Both the position numbers and the translations under genes were made by a program. Shown here in pieces: positions 31,601 to 46,600 of a stretch of DNA of 64,000 bases (position 1 is its first letter; every line of letters begins with the position of its first letter). This DNA comes from Tyto alba (lineage: Eukaryota > Chordata > Aves > Strigiformes > Tytonidae). Location of the stretch: positions 13,795,427 through 13,859,426 of the forward strand of contig NW_024881296.1 in assembly GCF_018691265.1 (NCBI RefSeq). Direction: 5' to 3'. A model generated the notes under the pieces. That model saw nothing but the letters and a program-made list of their open reading frames with translations, was not told the DNA's origin and made no database searches.

Positions 31601-34600
31601 AATTATTCCTAAAGCAATAAACTGGTAAGTCTTGGTGTGGTAATGAAAAGTAGAAACATAGGTTTTGCCATAGTAAATAAGACATCTATGTTGTCTGCTC
31701 CTACAGTGGCCTATTATTTACAGTTCAAGAGACTCTGAATTTAATGGACATTTTTGCAAGGCAGTGGGTAGAAAAAAAAAAATAATTCTTTCTCACTCAA
31801 AAGCATATGATGATCCCTAAAATGCATGGTTAGCTTTACCGCAAACTTAGCATGACTAATTATATGAGATGTGATATGAAGTGATTTAACCGTGGAACGT
31901 GAGTATCTATCTTACTGATACCTTGTCTATCTTATACCTTATCTTATGACTTATTGGTAAAATTTATCTCATTAGTTGTTTCATGCTATAAGACTTCAAG
32001 AACTCTAATCAAAACATGTAAAGAAAAGTGAAAAGTTTTTATGAGAGTGAAAGTTTCAGTAGCATTCAAACATCAAACTGGTCTGTTATTTAAGAAGGTA
32101 TGTCGAGGTTAAACAATGGGAAAGAACTGAGGGAATGTATTAAACATTGGAAAAAGGGGGGAAAAACGGTATGAATATCTCTCAGTCCGCTGACTGTTTT
32201 TCAAAAAACAACTGGCTCTAGATGTAGTTTAGTAACATCCTACTTACCGAAGTTATCTCCAGAGACAATTGTGGTTATGGTCAATGTAACTACCAGATGA
32301 GAACGAGAGGAATGAGCATGCACCAGTGTTGGGTGCCTGACTCTCAGCTGTAGGCCTTTGTTGACTAGATGCAAAAATTCAGATGCATTTTCAACAGTCC
32401 TAGGAAGTAAAGAGACAAGCAGAAGATTTAACTGACTCACAGCAAAAATCACGTGAGAAAGCTGACAACTTGGATGTGAATCTGAGTATTTCTTTTTCCC
32501 CGTTCTTCTACAGCCTTACACCAATCTCAGTTTTGAGCTGCACAAACAACTGTATATAGCCTTTTTCAGGCGAGATATAGTCCAGGATGAAAATTCAAAA
32601 CAAAAGCTATGAGGTAATACTGAAAGTGCTGAAGAAGTGGCCTGCCAGCGTTGCAAGTCTATAGGTACTGTAGCTCAGCTCTAGATGTGACTGAAGTTCC
32701 TACACCTCTGCACTTTGGAAGAAAAGACACAGATTTAGACTTTCCTGGAATCTCTGGTCTTACAGAAGTGGAGTTGTCCAGTTTATGTTAAGGTAGCTCC
32801 CATTCTTTGAAGGTACAGAATTAGGGGGAAAAAAAATGAAATTTCTCTGGGCCCATTGAAATCATATTTCACATTTGGAATTAAATCCAGAATCCTTAGA
32901 AAAAAAAGTTTAATTCCACTGTTCCATGAGCAGGGACTCAAGCGCAGTGTCAGAATAGACAGACAAAAGTGTCTATAGACCGTTTTATCTTGTACTAGCT
33001 GCTTTCTTTTCTAGTTAAAGGAAATACTGCAAATACGACCAATCAAAGGGCAAAAACCTAACACAGAAAGTGAAATAAACTGATGAGGTAAAGAAGAAAC
33101 TCACTACGATTTCCTCCAGGTTTGCAATGTTTAAAACAAATGAGGTAAGATTGCCTACCCTTTCCTTTCACTGCACTGCCTTCTGAAATAATCACTCAAG
33201 TTACATCACCTAAACATTAGTTTCAAGTTGGGAGTCTAAATTACTATGACTGCACATCACAGCTTGGTAACTGAATGCCCTATAACACCAGAACCATTAA
33301 TAACTCTCCTGACAGGCTACAGGCTTGGTTCCACATCGCTGCACTCCGAAAAACCAAGCATGCAATGAAAGGCAAGGCCTCCATGACTTGGATTTGGCCG
33401 ATGTCAGTGAAAGTCATGCTGGGCACAAATTTATTTTAGGCTAAGAAGAGCTGCACTTGGAGAGTTGAGAGACAAAAGAGGTATACCCATTGAAATCAAT
33501 TTCCTCCAAAAATTAAGCATTTGAAGAACAGAAAAATGCTTAGCCACACCATGCTTATGGACACTTAAGAGAAACAGCCACCTAAAAGCAGTTCCCTGTG
33601 TAACCAGCGCTGCAGGAGCTAAATGATCGCTATAGACTTCACCTGTGAATCCCGAGCTGCACGTGCTGGCCTCCCCTGTAATCTCTCTGCCTCTCTGCAT
33701 CCTTGGGTAATGTCTCCCTGGTTGTTTGACCTGGCAGCAGCAGGGAAGCAGCGGCTCTAGTTCCTCCTGTCAGAGAAGGCAGAGCCTCACACTGGGGTGA
33801 CCTGACCGTTGCCTCAAGTCCAAGGAGGCAGATGTTGCCTTCCCGAGTTTTGAACTGCATCTTCTAATAGCTGGTCAGGCAGGACTGGACAGCCCGAGAG
33901 GTCAGCAGCCTTCACTAGGATGTAGCAACTGGCAATCGGCTGCTGCCAGCTGCTGCTGTGCACTGGCCAGGGGCCAGTGCTACAAGCTGCTCTATTCTAA
34001 CTAGCGTTAGCAGAAGGGGATAGGCCTCAGTGTATGCTCTCAGTGCTGGTCACCTCCTGGGAAGCTGCAGTTGACTGGAGGTAAACAGCATCCCCAGCCC
34101 AGTGCTGCAAGCTTAGCCCAGTAGCTTCTCAGCAGGGCTGACAGTAATAATTTTTCAGTATAACCTCTACAACTTTATCATGCTGTATGTACTGCACGTT
34201 CCAGGACCAGATTCTACAAAGAGAAGCCCTGTTGTGGTTAGGTTAAAAATTTGATGCTGAACGTCCTCCAAAGTCAACCAAGCCATCAAAGAAGAAAAAG
34301 ACTGGGGTTTTCGTGATTCAGTAGGATGTACATGTTAGCAGGAAAGAGACTACTGTACTTTAATGGGTATATGGAGAAGCCAGTGAGGCTCAGCAGGCCA
34401 ATATATTCTAGATGAAATATTATCACAAATGAGGATGTGTTTTTATTCAAAGCATCAGCTGTTTCCTTTAGATTTCAGGCAGCTGGGTGGCCTCATTCAA
34501 TGGTTCCCTTACTTTGTTTGGGTTTGCTTTTTCTTATTAACCTTTCTGTGTAATTATTAATATAACCTGTTTATGAATTGGACTTTTTTCACTGTTTGCA

Positions 34601-37600
34601 TTGTAATTGAGATATAAGTCCATATTCTTATTTATATTTGCATTAGAATTTATCAATTGATCGAGATAAGTGGTTTTTAAGAGGTGCTTAGTTCAAGGCA
34701 CCAAGGCACCAGGTTCCTTCACCATAAATTAAAGTTTACAGAAATAAACAGAACAGCCATTTTATGAACTAGAAGGACAAATGAAACCTTACAGCAACTT
34801 CTAGTTCCTGCCTCTATGGCACAAGCCCAGCTCTATCTCACCTCTCCCTTCCTGAAAGCCTGGGAAAAGAGATGGGTCACCCACTAACTATGCAAAGATC
34901 CCTTGCGAAGGGGAGTAGGACTTTTTCAAGAATGAAACCAGGCCAGCATGTTGGTTATTGAAATGCCATAATTAAAAACTACTTGGAGGTTCTGATGAAG
35001 CAGGAAAAATTCAACTCCCATCATACCCACACTATATGCTCCCATTTTCAGTTTCTAAGTCATACAGTTCCTTTCTGCTCTAGTCAAAGGAAAGAGATTA
35101 GCTCCTTCAAGAAAGATTCAGTACACACACACATTAAGCTCCACTCCCGACCTCTTCTGAAAGATTTTTTCCTTTCCTTGACAGAAGAGTCTTAACCACA
35201 TGCTAAAAGTTGGAGTAGTCACAGCTGGGGAAATCTAAGAACAGAGACTAAGAGAAACCCACCAGTCAGTATACTAGAGACAGAGAGGGCAAAAGGATTC
35301 ATCAAGCTTTGGTCATTTTTCATTCATTTCATGCTCTTATGGAGCATGCAGATTGCAAACAAAGATGCAGAATTTATCTGGAAATCATATTTAACCTCAA
35401 TATTGAAGAGCAGGCATACCCCAGATACAAATGTTAATCCTTCCTAGAATATTGCAGTGATTATTATTTCATAGAAAGAAAGGAGAGTTATATAGCCCCC
35501 ATGGTGAAGAAAACCAATTTACAATTTCTCTGGGATCCAATTTCCTATGAGTTGTTCAATGGCTAGAAATACAAGTCAATAAATGTGTATAACTAGGTAG
35601 AATCAAAGTATGCTTGCGCTGGGTTCTCCAGTACATTCTTGTATTGTCATCAAGGCTTTCTGGCGACAGCATAAACCCACAGAAACAAACAATTACTAGT
35701 CTGCTTATGTGACTAAGTCCCACAAGACAGAAATACTGCCTTCAATTATTTACACTGAGGGTGCATTTTATTTTAATGGGGATGGAGGGAATGCTTTTCA
35801 TATCTGACTTCTAATTCCTCCTGGAAAAGTAGAGATCAGACCATGACAAGCATTATTACAGAGAAGTGAAGCAAAACAACATGTTTCCTCCAGAAATGTA
35901 AACCACTATAATACTGTGCTAAACATTTCAATAGGGCAAGATGTTTCTTTTCACAAACATTATTTGCCCAAAGAACAGAACATTTTTTTCTAAGTTGCTA
36001 GACCTCTCTGTAGTGCACAAGCAGAAATAATTCCCTTCTGGAATCTGCTCACATGCTGGGCGCTCACAGGTAAATGTCCAGTAGCTTAATTCCACTGGGT
36101 AGCATCACTCCTCTGGTGCCACTAGTACTGCTTGTCATAATTTGGTTTTGTTACTGTAGACCTAATACTAGCATGAATACCACACCTGTTACTAAAATGA
36201 TGCATCTGAAGCAGATTCACTCTTGCTAATGTGTGAATTGTTATAAGCATGTGATTTTTACCATACAATTAGCTGAGTGTTTCGTATATAACAAGAAAGT
36301 ATTACACATTTTCTTTATATACTACACATACGTAACACCAAGAAGCATTCCCATGTTTACTAGAACAAGCCTTTGTAATTCTTAGGAAGTACAAGAAGGC
36401 ATTAAAATAAGTACAGCTGTGGCCTTACCTACCTTAGGTCTCCCTACACTGCCAATATGTGTAAATAAGAATCAAACTTACCATATACTGATGGTGGGAA
36501 GGTATGCCTCTTAAAACAGAGTGAGTAGAAGCTTAGCTGCTACTCAGCTTTTAGTTTGAAGAACCTGGATTTTCAAGAACTACAGGTTCAAATGTCAGCA
36601 TATCAATTCCTACTTTAATGTCTCCAGTTAAGAAAACAGAATAGCAGGCAGTCATTTATATTAAAAGATCACTTAAAATCTTATTCTTTCTAAAGTAATT
36701 TTTTTTTTAACTCCAGTGTGTGTAGGGAAAGCTAACACTCTACATCTGCTTAAAGATCTACAAGAAATACATACATTTCTATTATGTGTAAATTTTACAG
36801 TTTAGTAAGAGTAAAGGGAAAGTGCTTTGAGTGGGTTACCCCTTCTTTTTCTACAGCTGACAAGATCCGGGACAACAAAATACACTGCTATCATCACGCA
36901 TGCTGAGTGGAAGGCGCTTAACACAAGATTACAACCAAAACTAATTGTACTGTTACTTCAGAAAGTATTTTGACATTTGCAGCCAACTGAAGTCTAATAC
37001 ACTGAGCTAATGGAAACAGTGAGAACCATCCCATTTTTTCTTTTGCATATGACAAGGACTCATTGTTTAGAAGTGATAACTGGTGACTATAGTGTAATTT
37101 TGTGACAGCTGTGCATTGCATTGACACCAGATCATGATTGGATGATAAGGATCAAGTCATGTACTTACTCATACGTTAGCAATGGAACTTCACTCTTTCC
37201 TTCTCTGGTTGTGACAACATCACGTTTAACACCAAATACTTTTCCACAACTGTCTTTGGCCAAAAGATCGAAAATTTCATTATTATACACTTCTACAACA
37301 GAAACCTCAACCCAGCAACTGCCTGGTGGCTTTTCTGAAATAAGCCTGGAGAATAAAAATAGAGGAGAAAAAAAAAAAAAAAAAAAAAGCCCAAAAATGT
37401 AGAAGTCAAACTCCAAGTGAGCAATCTGTACATAAAGATCTATTCTGTAATTGTAATCTAATTACAATCTGATAAAAGTGCTTATTAAATACCCACAGTA
37501 GTGGCTTTGCCTCATCCACATGCTCATGTTAAGTTGAAGAATCAGAATATACAGTCAAATTATAGGTGAAGCAGTAAATAAAACTTAATTTTCCAAACAG

Positions 37601-40600
37601 CTGTGCCAGCTGAAATTGTTTTTCTCCACTAACCTCCCTCCTCAAGATTTTTTTATGCCATTTCTCTGCTGGACATTATTGGATTCAGAGTTCAAGGTAT
37701 GATAAACTCTGGCAGAGTGCAAGCAACAAACAGAGATAGTAAACTGCCCAGCTAGACCTCTAAGAGATTATCTGTCCACAGCCTCAGAAAATTCATAAAT
37801 TAAGGGCTTGTCTGTTCAGGAGAGTATTAACAGTTAGACACAGTTATTCTGGTACAAAATTGGATCTTTTTGATTCAGTTTACACCCTTCTCCAAAAGAA
37901 ATAGGCTCATCTAGAAAAACCTCTAATGGCTCTTCTATTATAACATAGTAGCATATGAGTTCAAATAATTCATTAGGTTCAACTAAAAAAAAAAAAAAAA
38001 TCTAAGAATCCTCAAAGCAAGAACAGATTGTGGTTAAAAAATCTATCATTCTTCTTTGGGACTGGGTTCTAGTCTGGATGTTCTTCAATTATTCAAATCA
38101 ATTTTTACAAAATTTGTAAGAACTACTTAATTATGTTTTGGACTCCAACAACTATGGTTGAAACATATTCCAAAGTTAATTAGGAGTCTGAAAGACAGAT
38201 AGACCAATAACACACATCAAGATTACATAATCTTATTTTCTTAGAAAATCAGTCTGAGCAGGGGAGAGACTAGAAATCTACATCACAACTCACATATCGA
38301 ATGGCAGTCAGGGAAGCTATAAATATTAATCACTGCGAAGCTGAAATCTGTAATGATAAATACATTACAAATATTATTTCATCCTTTCTATAAAGTTTAA
38401 GGTGACTGCCACTGCCACGAGTCTTTACTTAGTTGTTACCTGAACACTTCTTGGGTAGCTCGAGGAATAATTCCAAGTTCTGATTCATCTTCTGTGGAGA
38501 ATGCAAAGTTCTCCTCCATCTGTGATCCCAACATTGTGTATGTCTTCCCACTTCCAGTCTGCCCATAAGCCATGATACACACATTGTACCTGAAAATTAA
38601 TAGGGCCTTCATTTATTTCACCATTACCAAATGTGTTCGTTAGATGGCAAGCCAAACCCCAGACAATTTGGGAGCACAAACAAACAAATACACACACTGC
38701 CCTGCAGATTTCTTTCTGGAGATCTCAAAATCTAACAGAAACTAAAGTACTGCTCATAACATTGCCTAAACAGATTTTTATTTTTTAAGCAGAGTTGAAG
38801 GGCAGGGAACTGACCAAAGAGGGATGCTTAGCTTGGAATGACTGATGAGGTTAGACCTCCTGTCTGCCCAACTTCCAGTTCACGCACTACTGAGCTGCTT
38901 GTTAATCAGCTCCTGGAACCACTGCAGTTTACAGTACAGCATTTTAAAGTAAACCATTGCTGGGTTTCATTTGTCTTACAGTGCTATGCTGCGAACCACA
39001 GCACTAATATCTTAACATCTGGGAACAGTAAACTCTGCAGCTCTTGGAGTCTTTTTCAGGCAGGCTCATCAGTCATAGCCCTCAGTCACTGGAAAAGATA
39101 AGACAGCCCTAATAGTAAACGGTACAAATTTTAAACCAAGTAATACCTTACTTCAGTATAAGCATGCACACAAAGATGACTCTGGAATAAAGGAGGTAGG
39201 AACTGCTCTGATACAGACGTGTAGACGGTGACGATGTACCATATACCACCACAGAGGTACAGGCACCTGTGAAACACAACTCATAATTTTCTGAAGTAGA
39301 CGTGTAAAATACATCTAATGAACAGAACTCTGAAAATGACTGTTTCTCTGCATCGAAAATAATAATAATAAAAAAGTCCACAGCTGTGAGCTCTGTTGTG
39401 GATGTCTGTGCTGCAGAGATCAGAAATTCAGTGTATGAAACCTATCCAGAAAGTGTGTTTCTAACACAGTCAGATCAAAGTCAACATCTTAAGAAAAACA
39501 AGTAGGCGGATACAGCTGTATCCGGCCACGGTACTACTTCGTACGGAGGAGGAACACCGTGCTGTGCAGCTGAAGGTTAGTCCCTGCTCGCCTGCGTCTG
39601 CTCTGCGGCACCTGCCAGCACCTTGGTGTTGACCACAGAACCGTGCCAGCAAAAACTCTTGGAAGACATGCAGTTATGCTGACAGGACTGCTCCCTCCCT
39701 GGAGAATCTTGTTTTGTTCAGAGATACAACATTAGCAAAATCTTCACACAAGAGGAGTGCTTTGCAGTATGGAGAAATTTCTGCTCTACTAGAGAGTTGC
39801 AAGAACGGGCTTGCTCCTGTTTGCCAGGGAGTAAAATTTCACTGCCTAAGCTACCTCCCTCTGTGGGCAGACCTGAACAGCTGCTTTCGGTTATCCGATG
39901 CTTTTCTTCATATCAAAAATGTTGTTTCAAGCACATGCCGGCAAATTTCAATGAACACCTCTCATCTAATTGTTTTAAATTTATGATTTCAAGTCATGAA
40001 ATACTTACATGGCCACTGCAGAGAAATATATTTGCAGTGATTTTTTTGCATATTAAACATGCCTAGAAGCAATCATTTTTGGAATATGATTTAGAAAGCT
40101 TTCTCTTATTAGAAAGAAATGTGGGCTGATAAGCAACACAGCAAATACCTGGGTACCCCTTTGGGAATGCAAAGTCAAAGTTGCAGTCAGCGAACCTATG
40201 GTAAGGTCCCTCCACATTTCAGGATGCAGGGTATAAAGCAGAAGTCTAGTCACAGATTTGAGGAAGTAAAGGAGATAACTGTAACTGACAAGAAAGAACA
40301 CTACAGCAAAATGAAATGTGCCAGAAATTAGGGCTGTAAATCTGAAACATGGGATTTCTCTAAGTATTCACTGCTGACATAACTCTACTTGCATTTATGT
40401 CAGTGGAAAAACTCCCACTAATTCTGGTAGTTTTCAGCTATGTTAACAATGAGCAATTTTCACAATTCCACCCCTAATGCACACTGCCTCGCCAGCCCGT
40501 AGCTTATTGAGACTTCTAGTCCCACTTAAAAATCAGAGAGATCTTTGGAACCAAAAGGGAGCCAGAAGTTTGCAAGCAGTAGTCTTCCACAGGAAAACCA

Positions 40601-43600
40601 GAATGGAAGTCTTTTTAGAAGTCTCTCAAACTTTCATATAGTCCAGCTATTCAACTTTTCTTTAATTGCTACTTGTTAGAAAGTAAGCATCATGGACAAA
40701 ATAGTTCTGACAAGATACAGATGACATGATTAGAAGCTAAGTAGACAGGTGCTTGTAACACTGAAAACAGAGATGCAAATCACGTATCAATCAGTGGTAA
40801 CTTCTCTGCCAAAGCCAAACCAGTATTTCATTCAATAAGCACAAATGAGCTAACACTATCCGAAGAAGTATTGTATCTAAGTAGGCACAGGAGAGAAATG
40901 TAATTGTTGGGCGGTTGAACAAGAAGACAAGCAGCAGCAGCAGACAAGTTTATATTTACCTAGGTTACTTTGTTGGTGTTCTGGTTCCAAGGCAAAGGTT
41001 TCAAATAGAGCAATCTGAAAATTTCAGACTGTGATTCACCTCCGTGCCCTGACATTTCTCCTTCTCCATTCTGCTTCATTAGTTACATTCTTGTTTAGAA
41101 AAGTTCTTACTGTCAAGCTAGAATACTATTAGTCTTGTAATATTTCCCTCCTGAAAAGAATGTGGGTGTCTAGTACAGCAAAGTTACCACTAGGAAAGAA
41201 CACTGTTAAAGGAAACCGAAGGAGGAGAAATGTATTCTTTAAAATAAACAAACAACTTTGATTCTTCAATGCTGTAAGGAAAAGATATATTATCTTACTC
41301 CCTTGCTGGCCCTGTATGGCTAGCTGCAAACTTTGAAGCCTGCTGTACTTTGTTTTGCATAGGGAACAATCTTTTTGTCCTGTATATTTATACTGAAAAA
41401 TGAAACAATTCATTAACAAAGAAAAATAAAGAAAAAATAAAGGAGTGGAACACTCCTTTCTACTTAAGCTAAAAGTTGTTACAGACCACTTTGGAGCCCA
41501 GACTAAAACAATCAGGAGCAGCAAAAAGGTTCAAGGTTCAGACTAAGTATGTCTGTTTCCCATTTACAATGGGAAGGCTGCTGAGAAGCATGGCTCATAC
41601 ACACAGCCTCGCCTTCCCTGAAAATCTGCTTCTGTTTAAATGGCTCTTCTGGAAGAACAAGACAACTCTTTTGTTCTCAATAACAGAACATTTCCTAACT
41701 GAATATAAAAATCCCAGCTTTTAGGACAGGATTCTCTCAATGTGGAAATTAGAAAGCAGGAAGTCCAGCAGATCAAGGTACAGATCAGATATGTCTGAAG
41801 ATACACGGGCAGCATATTGAGCCAAAGCAAACATGTTCATTGCAGAAGGAAAAGCAGAGAGAGAAAACAGTGGTTATAAGGACTTCTTCAAACTCCTCCA
41901 ACCTAGTGGTCCCTAGGTTGCTCAGCTATGGAAACTGTGGTTACCCAGCTTTAGTAAACCAGAATAATGCCATCTGGGCCACACAGGATTCCCCTTAGCC
42001 CAGGTAGCCCTTTTGGGCCCCTCTGAGGCACGAGTAAAGGGATGGCTGGGATTTCCCAATATGCACAACATCCTGATATGACTCTTCTAGGCTGCTTTTA
42101 AGGAAAGGAGACTTTAAGGAAAGTGTGCAGACCGCTGGGAACGGATTACCACTCTTCAGCTATGCCACTGTGGATGGAAAGGGACTGGCTTTCCCTCTAC
42201 AGGGAGGGAACGGTCCCTGACAGCTCTACAACAACCATCTATAATTGAGTGGAATTAGAGTAGGGGTGAGAAAGGATCAGGAGGGAAATTCTGCATAAAT
42301 CTCAGTTCAAGCCTCAAGGATTATAACACGGTTTCTTTGCAAGAGTAGCTTAAATTGGCTCTAGTATAAATGAAGAGTCACACTTCATGAACCATTTAGT
42401 GGCTAGAAGTAATTACATATATTTGTTAGTGGTTGTTACTAATCAGTTTTGTATTCAAACCAGAATTCTGTTTTAAACCCAGTGCCTGAAGGAGTGTTAG
42501 AACCATGAGTGAGGAAGCTCAGGTCTGGTTCAACCAGGAATTGAGTATACAACCTCCTATGGCCTTTGCTGTACAGAAAAACAGGACAGATGATCAGAGA
42601 GTGCCCTGGCAGGCCTTTCATGTATGAGTACACTGGTGGAAAAGATGCATCATAGTGTGTCTACAACTGAAAACCAGTTATAAAACATAACTTGCCAAAA
42701 CAAAAAAAAAAGATAGTATCTTCCATTAGAAGCAAAGCTTAAATTTGCCAGAAAGAGACCAGAGAAAAAAAACCTGTTTTTTTTTTTACCCCCAAATTTG
42801 TCTGCTCTGCTAAATTTTGTAAACGGTGTTTTCACTGTTTATATGGGGAAACAACATTCACTTGGTGTTGAGCAGAAAGGAAACAGGAAGATGCAACTGC
42901 AAAGCCACAAAACTGGACAGGACCACTACTACTACAACTTTTTTTTTTTTTTTTTAATTGATGAATTTCAGTAGATTGTTGCCCTTTAGCTTTCTTACTC
43001 CCACCTTTTAACTTACCCATCCAGGAGAGATGTTAGCAAAGGGGCCACATCTGCAAATACTGTGTCTTGAGACTCTGAAGCATTGTAAACTCTGAGGAGC
43101 AAAGTGCAATGATTAACTGACGAAAAAATATAAATATGCTGTCACAATAGAAGAATACTAACTAGGGAAAATGTAGGCTGGTGACATAAAACTTGCGACC
43201 TGCTGACATTTCTGTCAGGGGACTGAAAATTAGAACTCCAAGGTTCTCACCTGCTTTTTGGCAGCAGCTGTTGTATGTGCTGGAGGGAACGACCCGCAGG
43301 TGTTCCCCTGGGACTCTCTGAGCTCATCCTAATCCTTCTGTCTGCTTCTCTGGCACACAGAATCTTCTTTCAGGCTGTTCTGGATCCCTGTTACTTTTTC
43401 CCAACTATCAGACTGAAATGTCCCTGCTGCCTGTGTCTCCTTTGTGTCACACTAAGGGAGGGAGGGGTCAAGTTGTGTTTCCCTTTAGATGTGGAGAAGG
43501 ACTGGGAAAAAAAGAGGTACAGAGGCTGCAAACTTGCCTTGGGACTTGTCTGAGAGAAGTCAGTGGCAGAGCAGAAATCAGAAGGCCCCTGAGGGTCATG

Positions 43601-46600
43601 TTTAAGGATACACTGTCTTTATGGGCAGCACCAGCCTAAGGTATTTCTATCCCCATCCCTTCTGAACTATCTAGTCTGAAATAAACACTTCTCACTGGAA
43701 GGAAGGACTTTCTTTTACATTGTGATGTGGATTTCAGACTAATTTTTAATCAGAATGAAGGACAATTAAATTGAATGAGTTAATCCACCTCTTAGAACAG
43801 AGCACTGACAGTACAGTCCTTGGCCCAAAACAATGATGTCTGAAACAACCGCATATGTTTTTTCAAATTCAAGGAAAAAAAAAAAGTTAACACAGGGCTC
43901 TTCAGAGAAATTTTTCCTCCAAGCCCTTCAACTGTAAAGTCTGTACAACATAAAAATCAAGACCTGAAAATAGGAAATCAAAGGGAAGAAATTCCGATCC
44001 CAAAATGTGGACACCCTAACTCATTAATTTCTTCCCTAGCACACCAAATACTTACCTTCCCCCACATAACAGCCCACAGTAAATACTGTTTATACAAGAT
44101 GAACAAAATCTAAAACATGAATGTCATTAGCCACACTTAAGGATCTGAGCTATGCATGTTTATTTTTGGAAAAAGTTTCCTTTTCCGATATCTTTCTGTT
44201 GTGATTCTTTCTGTTTGTTTGTTTATCTCTCTTTTCCAATGAGTGATGGATGTACTTCATAGCTTATAGCAAAATGACTAATTAGAAACAGGAATTTTGC
44301 TACCAGCAAACATTACAAAGCATAGTTACTTCCCTGTGTATATAGTATACTAGTACACTTCACTTGGCAGCACCCCACAGCTTGTATATGATACTACAAG
44401 TTTAACTGAATGAAGACATAGTGTGCTCTTTAGGATTTACTAAGCTTCTTTGTATATTTGACCAGGATCTGACAACTATGGTCTACGGCCTGCAGAAATG
44501 TAGATTTTGTATTAATGTTCCCCATAAATAAGACTGTACAGAGGGATCACTGAAAAACAGACACAGAATTAGAGCCAACCCACTTAGTTCAGCATTTTGT
44601 TCCTGACAATAGCCAGAGGAAGGAGCAAGAAACAGTGGTGGCTGGAGACCCAATAATTCATCTCTGCGTCTCATCCTAATCCTTAAAAGCTGTAAACTGG
44701 CCTCCAAACTGAGATATGAATTGAATCTCTGTTTCAAAAAAAATATTATTAGAATTAGTATTCAGTTTCTTTTTTCATCTTGCTGAATTCTTGGCCCTGA
44801 GTAACATCCTGTGGCAATGTGTTCCACAGTCTAATTGTAAGTTGCATGAAAATGTACTCTCTTTAATCAGGAAAGGAGCACTTGTCTGGCTTGATGGACA
44901 AATACTGCTTGTCTTGCCATTCCACTGATGTGCTGTCATACTACACTGAGAAACCAACAAATATGCAGAGATGTGGCACAGTTTGTACTGGGAGGACACA
45001 GACACTGAATAGCAACATTCCATCCTTGCTTTGCAGGCATACATGTGCTTCAGTGAACCTTGCACGTCACACCTGCAAGGTCAGAGCAAAAGCACTTCCA
45101 AACACTTTCTCTCCTTCATTTATCATCTGCAGTTGATGAAATATTCATTAGCACCGAGCTCTGCATCTTAACCAACTAAGTCTCTAACTCAGTATGTGTT
45201 GAAACTATATTTTTTTTCTTTAATGCATCAAAGCATCTCAGAGCTACTACATAAAAATCCCCCAAGCAAACAAAAAGGTCTTTTAGAGATGAGAACATGC
45301 ATACTGTCCTCACTTGCTGTTGATGGGGTTTGCTGTTTAGTAAAGCAAAGAGATTGCTACTGGCCAGAGCTAGAATCAACCGGTTTTAGTGGTCTGTTTG
45401 CACTACTAAGTAGTACAGCCACAGCTAACTATGTCAGGTCCGGGCTCTGGTAGCCATTTAGAGGAAAGGCATGGGGCTCCATATTACAGTAACTACTCCA
45501 AATATTTACTCAACTTCCTAAAGGGGTTTTACTGCCACTACTTAGCTGCTGTGGTTCAAATGCTACCAGTACCCAAACAAAGTAGTTTGAAGTTGTCTTG
45601 GACTGGTTTATGCTACACTGTAATCACAGCACTGACTGAAGCATGGACACCCACTTAACTAGTTATGTGAGACCATGAAAGATGCAACAAATCCAGAGAA
45701 TCTCTTTCTATAAGCCCTCTTTCTATAATCTATGTGTATTTTTACCAGAATGATGACAGATTTGTCCCTGTGTAGTGATTAATGTTAATTTCACCTTGAA
45801 AATTCTGAGCTTCTTTTTTATTTTGTTAACTGATTTGCCAATAAAATTATAAAAGCATAACATGCTGAAAGCTGGAATTTTCTTCCTGAGCTGAAATCAA
45901 ATATTTTGACATTTATTAGTTCCATAAAACGTTGCTAAAAAAATAAACATTTTTGAGTTCATAAGAACCATATGCTCTTCTGTTTATAAAAAAGAGCTGT
46001 GCTGGGACACTGAAAAAACATTCCCCAAGAACTGCATTTTTTGGGGGATTTACATTTTTTTAACCCTTTTCCTGATTATCAGGATCTACACCACATGTCG
46101 AGAGTTACAGCACCTCTGGAGTCCCGTGTCAATACCATTAACTGTGTTGCTCTACAGAGTTCAATTCCAGATTATTCTGCATTTACTTTAAGTGGTATGG
46201 CTGTGTTAGGTATAGCAGGAGGGTGAAAAGAATTACTTTGAGTAGCTTAGAAACATGCGAGGTGGCCATGTACCTTGAAAGATTTCGTATGCCTTGTATC
46301 AAGGGAGTCCTATAAACTTATGGAGTCAATAAAGCTTCCCCAAGATTTGCATTATCTCAGGAATTTTCAGTTGTTTGATGGCCTACAAAGCAGCAGTCCC
46401 CAGTCTTTGTGAGTAGAAAAAGGCAGCATTTTAGAAGGATGCCTCAAGGAAAGGGTGAATGATTGGCAATGTTTAGCAAACCTGCAGCAGTTCAGACTGA
46501 ACAGGCTCAGAACTTAAGTTGAAACCAGGACAGATAATTCATGCTGGATACATCTGACTTGAAAGGAAGTTTTGCCTTCAAGCAAGGAAGCACGGAATTG

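Noticed and set aside
38485..38697. 70-codon minus-strand ORF over the P-loop exon
   Set aside because: It is a shifted frame of the KIF25 P-loop exon and its intron.
44071..44100. Minus-strand segment ending at a consensus-like donor just above 44056 (AAG|GTAAGTATTT)
   Set aside because: It would join only by skipping exon 52443-52485, its acceptor is weak, and the translation ([14 protein letters not shown]) is unlike a kinesin strand.
44780..44890. Sequence resembling an old interspersed repeat (…cctgtggcaatgtgttccacag…)
   Set aside because: It recalls a degenerate vertebrate repeat but I cannot assign a family with confidence.
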